Shown here: positions 1 through 7,590 of the stretch, in pieces
Layout of the letters: the number at the start of each line of letters is the position of its first letter
Position numbering within the stretch: position 1 is the stretch's first letter
NCBI GenBank assembly: GCA_036374795.1
Contig: DASUTC010000137.1
Coordinates: forward strand, 1-35,068
DNA length: 35,068 nt
Origin: Herpetosiphonaceae bacterium
GTDB taxonomy: Bacteria; Chloroflexota; Chloroflexia; Chloroflexales; Kallotenuaceae
Direction of reading: 5' to 3'
The notes under the pieces: generated by a model
What the model was told of the DNA's origin: nothing
Databases searched by the model: none
Seen by the model: only the letters and a program-made list of their open reading frames with translations
Made by a program: the position numbers and the translations under genes

Positions 1-148
1 AGTTGTATCCACTGCATGCGGGTAAGCAACGCATCCGGTTGGAGGGGCTTGGTGATGCGGCTGCCGCTCCCGGTGATGTCCCCGGAAGGGCTGCGCGGCT
101 CGGTGGTCGCGCCCTGCATCGCCTTTGGCACGCATGACCGATCCTGCC

Positions 149-445
149 TTAGCGGTATGGGCGACGCGTCCGTGCCGCTGGGGCAAGCGTTGTTGGGATG
201 CCCTCGCCCCCCTCAGGCGGAAACATGAGTTGAAAGCTCCGGTGTAAAATATCGCGGATCATGCGATCTTCTGAGCGGGGGGCCGTCAAAATGACCCCAG
301 TGACCTGTGTCGTACCTGGCACGCGCCCTTCGACATCGGCGCGCGTCCACCATCCCCAGCGACGTATGACTGTCAAAATAGCATTTTCCTGGGAACCAAG
401 CCGGAGCTGAACCTCGGTTGCTGATGGGTAGCTCAATTGCGCCAT
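149..445 (-). CDS. Small protein of unknown function
   Basis: This is a 98-residue protein that I do not recognise. I chose the ATG at 445 because GAAGGAAG sits five bases upstream; a GTG two codons earlier (451) would overlap that ribosome binding site. The N-terminal half has a normal soluble composition, with several charged residues and a Trp-Trp pair, and the last 20 residues are rich in Arg, Ala and Pro. No signal peptide, membrane segment or known motif is visible. It is the last of four small minus-strand genes (1707 down to 149) that each carry their own good ribosome binding site, so it could be co-transcribed with the pentapeptide-repeat gene 79 bases upstream. Coding status rests on the start site and composition only. 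Confidence 0.5.
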   Translation of the reverse strand: MAQLSYPSATEVQLRLGSQENAILTVIRRWGWWTRADVEGRVPGTTQVTGVILTAPRSEDRMIRDILHRSFQLMFPPEGGEGIPTTLAPAARTRRPYR

Positions 446-524
446 AGACACTTCCTTCTACGAGTTCCTGGTGAAAGCGGTCGTGATCGCTCCGATCGTA
501 CCATGCGCACGGGACGCACACCGA

Positions 525-875
525 TCAGCGAACGGATTTGCTGATATCGGTGCCGTCCAGCTGGGTATCGACCAGGTAGGCGGCGCGCAGGTCGGCGCGC
601 TGCAGATTCACCCGCTGCATATTCGCCCAGCCCAGATTCGCGCCCTGGAGGTTCGCGCCCTGGAGGTCGGCCCCACAGAGATTCGCATGCGCCAGATTCG
701 CCCGGCACAACGTGGTCCAGCGCAGGTCGGCCCCACGCAGGTCGGCACCCCGGAGGTCAACGTCGGCCAGATTCAACTGCTGGAGATTGGCCGCGCAAAA
801 GTCTGGTGGCGTCCCCTGGCTGCGGGCGGTCGCGAGGATCTCAAGGACCTGCTCGCGGGTAAGATGTATCGACAT
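525..875 (-). CDS. Pentapeptide-repeat protein
   Basis: This 116-residue protein is made mostly of A(D/N)LXX pentapeptide repeats. From about residue 29 to 108 they run almost without interruption (for example ADLRG, ADLRW, ANLCG, ADLQG, ANLQG, ANLGW). Such repeats fold into a right-handed quadrilateral beta helix. The first 28 residues form a short helical-looking lead that starts MSIHLTREQVLEILA. The ATG at 875 is preceded by AAAGGA at a six-base distance; the longer frame reaching 920 has no comparable site. Pentapeptide proteins range from DNA mimics that protect gyrase to proteins of unknown role, and nothing here discriminates between them. It lies between the SpoVS-like gene and a small unknown gene on the same strand. 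Confidence 0.85.
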   Translation of the reverse strand: MSIHLTREQVLEILATARSQGTPPDFCAANLQQLNLADVDLRGADLRGADLRWTTLCRANLAHANLCGADLQGANLQGANLGWANMQRVNLQRADLRAAYLVDTQLDGTDISKSVR

Positions 876-999
876 ACAGCGTCCTTTATGCACGATGGTC
901 CACGCTGCCAGCAGACCCATCAGCAGGAATGATCATGAGGACCGCAGCGCAATGTGGCCTCGGCAGCACGCAATCCCCATCACGGTGTCGCTCCCCACG

Positions 1000-1404
1000 T
1001 TAGTCAGCAGAGCGCTCAATCACCAGCCGGAGCGCCGTCCGATCTTCGCCGTCGATCGTGACGTCGATGAAGAACGGGACACATCCGATCGTGACGTGGT
1101 CGTCGCGCAGGTAGGCGCTGGCGATCGCAATGGCCTTAATGGCCTGGTTGGTAGCACCCGCGCCAATCGACTGGACTTCGACGCTGGAGTGCTGCCGCAG
1201 CACGCCCGCGATCGCCCCGGCGACCGCGCTTGGGCGTGAATGGGCACTGACCTTAAGGATATCCGTGCTCTTCGGCAGGGCAGCAACGGGCGCAGCGCGC
1301 GGTCGAAGCGCCTGATCCGGTCGCGCATCGTCCAATGATACCCGCGCTGCATCGCCCCCGATCGCGAGGGCTTGTAGCGGATGAGACGGGTCGGGGATGG
1401 ACAT
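1000..1404 (-). CDS. SpoVS-family (stage V sporulation protein S-like) protein
   Basis: The protein has 134 residues. The last 86 match the SpoVS family: ILKVSAHSRPSAVAGAIAGV, then a VQSIGAGATNQAIKAIAIA segment and a closing IDVTIDGEDRTALRLVIE strand. SpoVS proteins are small Alba-like dimers; in Bacillus loss of SpoVS affects septation and coat assembly, and homologues occur widely in bacteria that do not make endospores. The usual length is about 86 residues, so this copy carries an extra N-terminal region of about 48 residues rich in Ala, Pro, Arg and Asp. The ATG at 1404 has GGAGG nine bases upstream, which supports the longer form. The longer overlapping frames reaching 1476 or 1517 have no supporting site. 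A nucleic-acid-binding role is inferred from the Alba-like fold. Confidence 0.88.
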   Translation of the reverse strand: MSIPDPSHPLQALAIGGDAARVSLDDARPDQALRPRAAPVAALPKSTDILKVSAHSRPSAVAGAIAGVLRQHSSVEVQSIGAGATNQAIKAIAIASAYLRDDHVTIGCVPFFIDVTIDGEDRTALRLVIERSAD

Positions 1405-1485
1405 AGTAAGGTACCTCCACTCGACGGATGCGCATGCCCTGCATGAAGCGACAGCCGCGTAGCCCTGTCTGGACAACGCATCGCC

Positions 1486-1707
1486 TCATGGGTTAGGCTG
1501 GACCCCAGGGATCGCATACGACCAGACGCCGTCGGGCATACCAGAGGGCTCGGGCGCCTGAACTACGCCGAAGCGCAGACAGTAGGCCGCATCAGCCGCC
1601 TCGCGCTCGCCAAGGAAGCGCCAGTGCGCCTCGTGGGGACGCATCGGCGATCCGGTCACACCGCTATGCTGCTCATAGACGGTGGTGTTTGGTTCAGGAT
1701 AGAGCAT
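1486..1707 (-). CDS. Small protein of unknown function
   Basis: This is a 73-residue protein that I do not recognise. The ATG at 1707 follows AAAGGA at a five-base distance, the same style of ribosome binding site used by the pentapeptide gene. An in-frame GTG at 1806 exists but has only a weak upstream site. The protein begins MLYPEPNTTVYEQHSG and has a central acidic and aromatic stretch (HWRFLGEREAADAAYCLRFG) that could be a short helix. The end is rich in Pro and Gly. No membrane segment or metal-binding motif is visible. It is the first gene of the minus-strand group of small genes and diverges from the XRE regulator at 1992. Confidence 0.5.
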   Translation of the reverse strand: MLYPEPNTTVYEQHSGVTGSPMRPHEAHWRFLGEREAADAAYCLRFGVVQAPEPSGMPDGVWSYAIPGVQPNP

Positions 1708-1877
1708 GCTGGTCCTTTCATCGATACTCGTTAACCCCTCCAGGACCAGCGACCGCGCCGCGGTCCGCCTGCCCTCGAACACCGATCGAATCACGATGTG
1801 CTCCACGCCTGCCCGTGAGACAGCAGCAGGAGATCGTGCCCTGGTTGTAGCGTGATGGAGGTTCAGCGGGATAGCTT

Positions 1878-1906
1878 AGTATAGCACACGTTCGATCATT
1901 TGTATA
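1878..1906 (-). promoter_or_regulatory. Candidate promoter for the minus-strand small-gene group
   Basis: On the minus strand a TATACA (1906-1901) and a TATACT (1883-1878) are separated by 17 bases, a normal spacing for a housekeeping sigma factor. The minus 35 box matches TTGACA at only four of six positions. The start would lie about 160 bases upstream of the ATG at 1707. This is inference from sequence alone. Confidence 0.35.
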
Positions 1907-1929
1907 GCCCTAGTTGCGTAGCGTAGTAC

Positions 1930-1959
1930 TTGACTTCAGCGACACCTCTGACGTATAGT
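1930..1959 (+). promoter_or_regulatory. Sigma-70-like promoter for the XRE regulator gene
   Basis: TTGACT (1930-1935) and TATAGT (1954-1959) are separated by 18 bases. Transcription would begin near 1966, giving a short leader that ends in GGAGGA (1983-1988) before the ATG at 1992. The site lies back to back with the candidate minus-strand promoter at 1878-1906, so the XRE protein could regulate both directions. Confidence 0.6.
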
Positions 1960-1991
1960 TAGGATGGGCACCACGATACACTGGAGGAACG

Positions 1992-2354
1992 ATGCCAATC
2001 AGGATGCGGATAGGGGAGCTTGCCCGCGCGCAAGGGCTTACGATCAAGGCGCTCGCTGAACGGGCTGGCGTCGCCTACAACACCGCGCACGCGCTCTATA
2101 CGAGCCGGGCCACACGTATCGATCTCGACACGTTGGACCGCATGTGTGACGCGCTGCATGTTCAGCCTGGTGATCTGTTCGTCCGGCATCTTGCGTCCGA
2201 GCACGCGCATCGCCAGCACGAACCAGGAACAGGGTATGGCGGCGATCCGGATCAGGGAGGCCATGCGGGCGATCGAAACGCGGCGCGACCGCAAGAAGCC
2301 ACGGATCACCGCACCCCCCAGCGCACGGAGAATCCCTTGATGGAGTACCGATGA
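1992..2354 (+). CDS. XRE-family (Cro/CI-type) helix-turn-helix regulator
   Basis: Residues 3 to 68 form a Cro/CI-type helix-turn-helix domain: an RIGELARAQGLTIKALAERA segment, a recognition-helix region with GVAYNTAHALY, and the conserved end DTLDRMCDALHVQPGDLF. Proteins of this type bind operator DNA as dimers. The remaining 50 residues are low in hydrophobics and rich in His, Gly, Asp and Arg, with no recognisable domain; stand-alone regulators of this kind often end soon after the PGDLF motif, so the tail is unusual. The start has GGAGGA three bases upstream and a good promoter at 1930. The stop codon overlaps the next ATG (ATGA at 2351-2354), so the two genes are translationally coupled. 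The regulator may act on the divergent group and on its own operon. Confidence 0.85.
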   Translation: MPIRMRIGELARAQGLTIKALAERAGVAYNTAHALYTSRATRIDLDTLDRMCDALHVQPGDLFVRHLASEHAHRQHEPGTGYGGDPDQGGHAGDRNAARPQEATDHRTPQRTENPLMEYR

Positions 2355-2785
2355 GCGACTACACGGCGACCGATTTTCAAACGGATATGCGCGGACCCGA
2401 TCCACGGATGATCGAGGTACGCTATCTCCAGGCACATCTTGAGCCGATCGATGCCCTGCTAGCGCAAAGCCAGCCATTGAGCGGGACGGTTCTGACGGAG
2501 CAGGGACCGATGGAGGTGCCCGAGGCGATCACGGCCTTTGATGTAGGAACCGTGGTCTATCGGTTTGGCACCTGGGTCGTCACTGGCAATGGCATTGCCT
2601 GCCTCGTGCATCACTACCCGCTCAGCGACGCGCGGCTTCGGGAACAGCAAGATTGGGTCAGCTACCTTGCCGAACAGGGTTGGGTAAACCTGTGGGATCT
2701 GCTGCGCGCCCTCACGGTCGCGCGACATATCCAGTCACACCGCGAGCAGAGCGGCCCGTACGGGGAAGGAACCCATCCATCCTAG
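2351..2785 (+). CDS. Protein of unknown function coupled to the XRE regulator
   Basis: This 144-residue protein is not a family I recognise. The start overlaps the stop of the XRE gene by four bases, with GGAG five bases upstream inside that gene. The middle contains alternating hydrophobic stretches that look like beta strands (TAFDVGTVVYRFGTWVVTGN, then GIACLVHHYPLS). A helical stretch rich in Trp and Leu follows near residues 100-130 (DWVSYLAEQGWVNLWDLLRA). It looks soluble, with no signal peptide or membrane helix. Because it is coupled to a small XRE regulator, it could be the effector or partner of that regulator. A toxin-antitoxin-like pair is possible but not supported by any motif. 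Confidence 0.65.
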   Translation: MSDYTATDFQTDMRGPDPRMIEVRYLQAHLEPIDALLAQSQPLSGTVLTEQGPMEVPEAITAFDVGTVVYRFGTWVVTGNGIACLVHHYPLSDARLREQQDWVSYLAEQGWVNLWDLLRALTVARHIQSHREQSGPYGEGTHPS

Positions 2786-3153
2786 GACGACCGCCGCACC
2801 CAGCCCCACAGTGCGTAGACCGTGTCACGGCGCGTTGTGGGATGCATCGTGTACACCGTCGCTCGTACAGCCTCATGCTCCGTCTACCACGGCGACATAG
2901 CATCCAGGATGACGAATCCACTCCACCAGATGGACACCTCTTGCTCATACCGATAATCAATACTTACCAACCTCACCACCCCTGTACATCGCAATCACCA
3001 TCGCCCGCGTGTTCACCGCTGCCTTTGTCCTGAACAGCACCAGCGCCGTAATTACCATCGAGCCTGCCCAGTCGGTCCCCACCCTGCGCGTGATCGCGGT
3101 GTCGAATGCATCATGGGGCGACGCGCGACCCTGGTCGGCTGTGCGAACTCTAT
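2786..3153 (+). other. Intergenic stretch, no gene supported
   Basis: These 368 bases separate the unknown gene ending at 2785 from the convergent stop of the large kinase at 3154. Overlapping open frames exist on both strands but none has a credible start site or protein-like composition. No clear terminator hairpin with a T run was seen. Confidence 0.5.
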
Positions 3154-6100
3154 CTAGGCGAGGCTGCATGGGATCTGGATCGTAAACGTCGTTCCTTCAT
3201 CCTCGACGGAGGCGACGGCAATCGTGCCACCATGCGCCAGCACAATCTGCTGACAAATATACAGCCCCAGGCCGAGGCCTTGTCCGGCGTAGCGGGAGTG
3301 GGACACTTGATAAAAGCGTGAAAACAGGTCCGCAAGGTGTTCCGTGGCAATGCCTGCGCCGTCATCCTGGACCACGAGCTCTGCCATGCCATCGACCCGC
3401 CTAAGCCGAACGTCGATGCGGGTACTCCCAGCGGCATGGGTGCTGGCATTGATGAACAGATTGAGCAACACTTGCTGGAGCCGCTGGGCATCGCCGCTGA
3501 TACATACCTGTTCATCGTCGGCATGCAGCGCGATCATGAGGCGCGGCAGCAAGATCCGCCCGATCTCCACCGTCTGCTGGACGAGGGTTTTCAGCTGCAC
3601 CGGCGCGACCTCCAGGCTGAACTTGCCACTGTGCAAGCGCGTGACATCCCGGAGATCATTGACCAGCCGTGTCATGCGATCGACCTCGGTTTGCAGGGCG
3701 GCGGCGTAGTGCAGCGGACGATCATGTCCGGGGTCCACGCTGAGATCTTTGATCAGCAGGTGGAGGTAGCCCTTGAGCACCGCCAGCGGAGCATGGAACT
3801 CATGGTTCGCCAGGGCCAGAAACTCTTCCTGCATGCGGCGTAGACTGCGCTCGGTGATATCGCGGATCACCACCACGCCCCACTGCTGGTCATCTGGACC
3901 ACGCACGGGCTGCCCGATCGCCTCGCACCAGCGGCGATGCCCATTCGCCATCGTGAAGGTAAACGTTATGGCGAAGGTTTCGCCCTGTGCTGCGCGCGCC
4001 TGCGGTGTTGCATCCGGGAGCAAGGGCTGGCCGGCTTCATCGGCGAGAATCACCGCTTTGTCGCTGAAGAGCTCCGTATAGGCGGCATTCGTTACCACCG
4101 CCTCGCCGTCCGCGGTCGTCACGAGGACCGCATCGGCCATACTTGCCAGGATCGCCGCCAGGTGCGCCCGCTCCCGCTCACTCTGCTGGTGCTGGCGCTC
4201 CAGCGAGACGGTGAGGTCGTGCAGCTCATCACCACGCGCTGCCAGGTCCGCATTCGAGGTATTCAGCTCCTCGATCGTCGCCTGGAGCTCTTCGTTGAGC
4301 GTTTCAAGCTCCTCATTGGTGGCCTGCATCTCCTCGTTGAGCGTTTCCACTTCCTCAAGCGCCGCTTGCGCATCCTCGTTGCTCAACAGCACCTCGTCAT
4401 GGATCGCGTGCATCTCAGCATGCATCCGTGCCAGATCCTCATTCGCGGTCAGCAATACCCGATTCGACGCGACGACATGCTCCATCTGCTGTGCGTGCCG
4501 GGCTGAGAGCTCCGTGATCTGCTGTGCGTGGCGCGCGGCAACCTCCTCGGCGGCCCGGCGCGCCTGCTCTTGCGCGGCATTGCTCTGCTGAAGCTCATCG
4601 TTGCGACGTGCCAGATCGGCGTTTGCCCGCTCAAGATCGGCAACCGTCTGCTCGAGCTGTGCCGCCAGCGCCGCCTGCCGAATCCGGGCCTGCTCAACCT
4701 CTTGTCGCGCCTGGACCGCCTCAGTGATATCCGTGACGAGGACCAGCGCCGACCGGGGTGCGCTCTCGTCGGCGGGCGCTTGCGCATAACACGCGATCTG
4801 GAGGAACTGCGGCTCCCCTGTTACCACCTGGGGAATCTCAACCTCGTCGAGGGTCGTTGCCACCGTATCACGCATCGCGCGGTCGATCGCGGCGCGGAGT
4901 GGATGGTGTGGAACGTGCTGCGCCAGATGAACGAAATCCTCGCCAATCGCCGAGGTGTGGATGCCCAGCAGGCGGCGAGCGGCGCTGTTGATCACCTGAA
5001 TATCATAGCGCTGGTCCACGACCACAACGCCGACCGGCAAGGTCAGGAGCAGGTTCTCCTGGGCCGCGCGCGAGTGGCGTAAGTCCTGCTGCGTCTGGAA
5101 CAGCTGCCGCGCCGTGCGCTGGCGCTGGTCTGTGCGCTGGGGTGTCAGGGCCGTGCCGCCGCTCGTCACGGGCGGATCGATGAGCTGTTCCCCGTGGCGG
5201 CGGTAGATCTTGTACTGCGGATGCTGGAGGGTAAAGAACTCGCTGAGCGGACTCACCGTCTCGGTCTTGCCCAGCACCAGATAGCCGCCCTCGCGCAGCG
5301 CGAAGGCAAAGAGCTGCAGCGCGCGCATCTGGAGCGTGGTGGTGAAGTAGATCAACACATTGCGGCACAGCACGAGATCGATCCGGGGAAACGGCGCGCG
5401 CTGACCGAGATCGTGCTCGCCGAAGACCACCAGACTCCGCACCTGCTTCTTGACCGCATAGCCGCCGCTACTGCGGCTGAAATACCGGTCGATCAGCTGG
5501 TCGGACAGTCCGGTCAGGGCAGCGGCTGGATATACGCCGCGCCGGGCGAAGGCGATCGCATCGGCGTCCAGGTCGGTGGCGAAGATCTTGATGCTGAACT
5601 GGCCCAGCTCCTCGCCCAACACCTCACACACCAGAATCGCCAGCGAATAGGCTTCTTCACCGGTTGCGCAGCCGGCGGACCAGATCCGCAGCTCATGGTT
5701 CCGGGCGCGGCTCGCGGTGACGAGGTTGGGCAGGATCTCCGTGCGCAAGAGGTCGAAGAAATCCCGATCGCGCATAAACTCAGTCACCTTGATCAGGAAG
5801 GTGCTGACCAGCCGCCCATACTCGTCGGGATAGTTGGCGAGATAGGCCGCGTAGCTCGCCAGATCGGCGCAGTTGGTCGCGACCAGACGACGCTGGAGCC
5901 GACGCTGAATGGTGGCGGCTTTATATGCACGGAAATCAATGCCGCTCCGCGCGCGCACCTGTTCCAGAAACGCCTGAAGCTCCGGCTCCTGCTCCGGGTG
6001 TGATGGTACCGCAATGTCGGTGAGGAGATCCTGTAGGATTTGCCCGATCCGGAGCAGGTCGGCAACAATGTCGACCGTCTGGGGCGCAAGCGACAGCGGC

Positions 6101-6585
6101 ATGCCGGGATACGCCGCGGTTGCCGGGTTTTGAATCACGACGGTGCCGCCCGCCTGCTTGACGGCCCGCGCACCGATCGCGCCATCCGAGCCGGTTCCGG
6201 TTAAGATGACCGCAATCAGCTGCTCACCAAAGATCTCGGCGGCACTCGAGAGCAACAAGTCCACCGAAGGCTTCGGGCGTTTTGGGCCATCGGGAAGCAC
6301 CGTCATATCATGATCGGTGATTTCCACATGCCGGTTCGCCGGCACGACGTAGATCGTCCCGGCGTGCAGCGGCGCATGATCCTGAACGGTGATCACCGGC
6401 AGCAGCGCGCGACGAGCAAGGATCGCGCCTAAATGGCTTGGGCGCGTTGGGTCGAGATGCTGTGCAATAACGATCGGAGCCGGAAACTCTGGGGGGAGTG
6501 TCGCTACCAGGGTCAAGAGCGCTTCAATGCCACCGGCGGACGCGCCCACGACGACGAGTTGAACCGGTGGCGCTGAGTCTGACAT
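3154..6585 (-). CDS. CheB-CheR-PAS-histidine kinase fusion protein
   Basis: This is a 1143-residue cytoplasmic signalling protein. Residues 8-190 are a CheB methylesterase domain with its catalytic residues in place (Ser16 in GASAGG, His43 in AQHLD, Asp134 in GTGSDGA). Residues 200-465 are a CheR methyltransferase with the SAM-binding WSAGCATGEEA at 302-312 and CRNVLIYF at 407-414. A PAS domain lies at about 510-615 and a long coiled coil at 625-800 carrying the LNEEMQATNEELETLNEEL signature of this fusion class. A second PAS lies at about 805-912. A HisKA domain has His928 in NHEFHAPL, and a HATPase_c domain covers 1020-1141 with N box LLNLFINAS, DDGAGI and GQGLGLGL. The CheB part lacks the usual receiver domain and no receiver is fused at the end, so a separate response regulator must take the phosphate. 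No chemotaxis receptor, CheA, CheW or flagellar gene is nearby, so a role outside chemotaxis is likely. Confidence 0.93.
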   Translation of the reverse strand: MSDSAPPVQLVVVGASAGGIEALLTLVATLPPEFPAPIVIAQHLDPTRPSHLGAILARRALLPVITVQDHAPLHAGTIYVVPANRHVEITDHDMTVLPDGPKRPKPSVDLLLSSAAEIFGEQLIAVILTGTGSDGAIGARAVKQAGGTVVIQNPATAAYPGMPLSLAPQTVDIVADLLRIGQILQDLLTDIAVPSHPEQEPELQAFLEQVRARSGIDFRAYKAATIQRRLQRRLVATNCADLASYAAYLANYPDEYGRLVSTFLIKVTEFMRDRDFFDLLRTEILPNLVTASRARNHELRIWSAGCATGEEAYSLAILVCEVLGEELGQFSIKIFATDLDADAIAFARRGVYPAAALTGLSDQLIDRYFSRSSGGYAVKKQVRSLVVFGEHDLGQRAPFPRIDLVLCRNVLIYFTTTLQMRALQLFAFALREGGYLVLGKTETVSPLSEFFTLQHPQYKIYRRHGEQLIDPPVTSGGTALTPQRTDQRQRTARQLFQTQQDLRHSRAAQENLLLTLPVGVVVVDQRYDIQVINSAARRLLGIHTSAIGEDFVHLAQHVPHHPLRAAIDRAMRDTVATTLDEVEIPQVVTGEPQFLQIACYAQAPADESAPRSALVLVTDITEAVQARQEVEQARIRQAALAAQLEQTVADLERANADLARRNDELQQSNAAQEQARRAAEEVAARHAQQITELSARHAQQMEHVVASNRVLLTANEDLARMHAEMHAIHDEVLLSNEDAQAALEEVETLNEEMQATNEELETLNEELQATIEELNTSNADLAARGDELHDLTVSLERQHQQSERERAHLAAILASMADAVLVTTADGEAVVTNAAYTELFSDKAVILADEAGQPLLPDATPQARAAQGETFAITFTFTMANGHRRWCEAIGQPVRGPDDQQWGVVVIRDITERSLRRMQEEFLALANHEFHAPLAVLKGYLHLLIKDLSVDPGHDRPLHYAAALQTEVDRMTRLVNDLRDVTRLHSGKFSLEVAPVQLKTLVQQTVEIGRILLPRLMIALHADDEQVCISGDAQRLQQVLLNLFINASTHAAGSTRIDVRLRRVDGMAELVVQDDGAGIATEHLADLFSRFYQVSHSRYAGQGLGLGLYICQQIVLAHGGTIAVASVEDEGTTFTIQIPCSLA

Positions 6586-6866
6586 GCGATACCTGCCCCT
6601 ACGAAGTCGCGGTGATCACGCATGCTGCTCCGTCGATCGAGAGCGCCAGACGCGCACCAGCGCCTGGCAGATGCCGCAGACGGAGCTGGCAGCACCGGTC
6701 GGCGACGAATGGTGTCCCGCCCGGTGCTCGGATGATGGTGTGTGAATCAGGCGCACGTCTATCATAACATACTCATCGCCATCCGCACGACCCAACTGCT
6801 GCATTCGCCCGACCATGCACCTCCGTGCCCTCGTGCGCGCTCAGGCGACTAAGCGGCGACCGCGGC

Positions 6867-6986
6867 TTATCGGAGATACAAGAACAGCGCGAGGACTCCC
6901 ACGACCACCAGTAACACCCCGATGATCATAACCCCCTGGGTGAGCTTGCGCTGCTTCAAGCGGGCGCGGCGTTGTCGCAGGTTCAT
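6867..6986 (-). CDS. Small single-pass membrane protein (39 residues)
   Basis: The ATG at 6986 is preceded by AAAGGAGAG at a seven-base distance, one of the strongest ribosome binding sites in the window. The peptide has a very basic N-terminal half (MNLRQRRARLKQRKL) followed by one membrane helix at about residues 17-38 (VMIIGVLLVVVGVLALFLYL) and ends in Arg. The positive-inside rule places the N-terminus in the cytoplasm. Such tiny membrane proteins are common and mostly uncharacterised. A longer frame reaching 7055 has no supporting site. A compact promoter-like element (TTGAC-N9-TATGAT) lies at 7055-7036, giving a leader of about 43 bases. It lies 281 bases upstream of the kinase start, on the same strand. 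Confidence 0.7.
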   Translation of the reverse strand: MNLRQRRARLKQRKLTQGVMIIGVLLVVVGVLALFLYLR

Positions 6987-7035
6987 GGGGTTTCTCTCCT
7001 TTCGTCCCCCTGAAAAGCACGGAGAAGCATGGAAG

Positions 7036-7055
7036 ATCATAGCATGGTGTGTCAA
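7036..7055 (-). promoter_or_regulatory. Compact promoter-like element, TTGAC-N9-TATGAT
   Basis: On the minus strand TTGAC (7055-7051) is followed after nine bases by TATGAT (7041-7036). It lies about 50 bases upstream of the ATG of the 39-residue membrane protein. It is a looser relative of the TTGAC-N8-TATACT elements on the plus strand. The function is inferred. Confidence 0.4.
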
Positions 7056-7250
7056 TCGCTCCTTATCGCACAGCTCACTGAGGAAGCTTACCGGGCAACA
7101 ATATGTTGATTTCCTTCGTGCGTTTGTCTTGTGATCCTATGATCACTCTCCTAAGACTGGTATCCGGCACATATGCCGGATGATCGTGGGTGCGCTCGGT
7201 CCGACGCTGCTGGCGTACGTTTGCGCGATCATGAGGTACAGGCCAGCAAG

Positions 7251-7430
7251 ATGTCGCCTTTTGGGACGCGCTACGTCGTCGATGGGCCACTCACCGCCCC
7301 GGATGGTCGACGACCGCACGCTTCCAGGCCGGTGGCATGGGTCGATGCAGGCGAGATCTTGCCGCTGCCTGACGGCCTGGATGAAGTCGTGCAACGGCAT
7401 CGTGCCGCCTTGACCCCCCCGGTATACTGA
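7251..7430 (+). CDS. Doubtful small frame, possible remnant of a DUF6883-like gene
   Basis: A 59-residue frame starts MSPFGTRYVVDGPLTAPDGR. From memory, this resembles the C-terminal strand region of DUF6883-type proteins, where a GxRYVVDxxLTxPxGR pattern is followed by a strand. The rest of such a protein is not seen upstream in any frame, and the only ribosome-binding-like sequence (GAGGT) is 13 bases before the ATG. The frame ends inside the TTGAC-N8-TATACT element at 7410-7428. I favour a decayed gene end over a working small gene. Confidence 0.3.
   Translation: MSPFGTRYVVDGPLTAPDGRRPHASRPVAWVDAGEILPLPDGLDEVVQRHRAALTPPVY
7410..7428 (+). promoter_or_regulatory. Compact element TTGAC-N8-TATACT ahead of the phosphorylase gene
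   Basis: TTGAC (7410-7414), eight bases (six C, two G) and TATACT (7423-7428). It is about 160 bases upstream of the glycogen phosphorylase start. The same arrangement recurs at 11736, 16019 and 16855. The spacing is far shorter than the usual 17 bases between promoter boxes, so TATACT may be the minus 10 box and TTGAC an extra conserved element or protein site. Confidence 0.5.
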
Positions 7431-7590
7431 TCCTACCAGTGCTGGCTCGGTGTCGCGCTGTCCCACGTCATCCTGCCAGTGGCCCGGTGTAGAGCGTCGT
7501 TGTGCGTGCCGTGGGGATGCCAATGGACCGCGCTGCCGGGCAACCGCCCTCCAGCCGACGCACTGGTTGCTACCACAGGAGGATGCCCTG

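Larger units (their letters stand above)
6987..7590 (+). other. Intergenic stretch with one doubtful small frame
   Basis: About 600 bases separate the small membrane protein from the phosphorylase. The stretch holds the minus-strand promoter-like element at 7036-7055, a doubtful protein-like frame at 7251-7430 listed separately, and a plus-strand TTGAC-N8-TATACT element at 7410-7428. Nothing else is supported. Confidence 0.5.

Noticed and set aside
2653-3033. Plus-strand 126-codon frame overlapping the gene at 2351-2785
   Set aside because: It overlaps a better-supported gene in another frame, and its residues are rich in Pro, His and Arg as expected for non-coding sequence.
5194-6003. A 269-codon plus-strand frame inside the kinase gene
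   Set aside because: It is the shadow of the CheR domain on the other strand, where catalytic motifs are clear.
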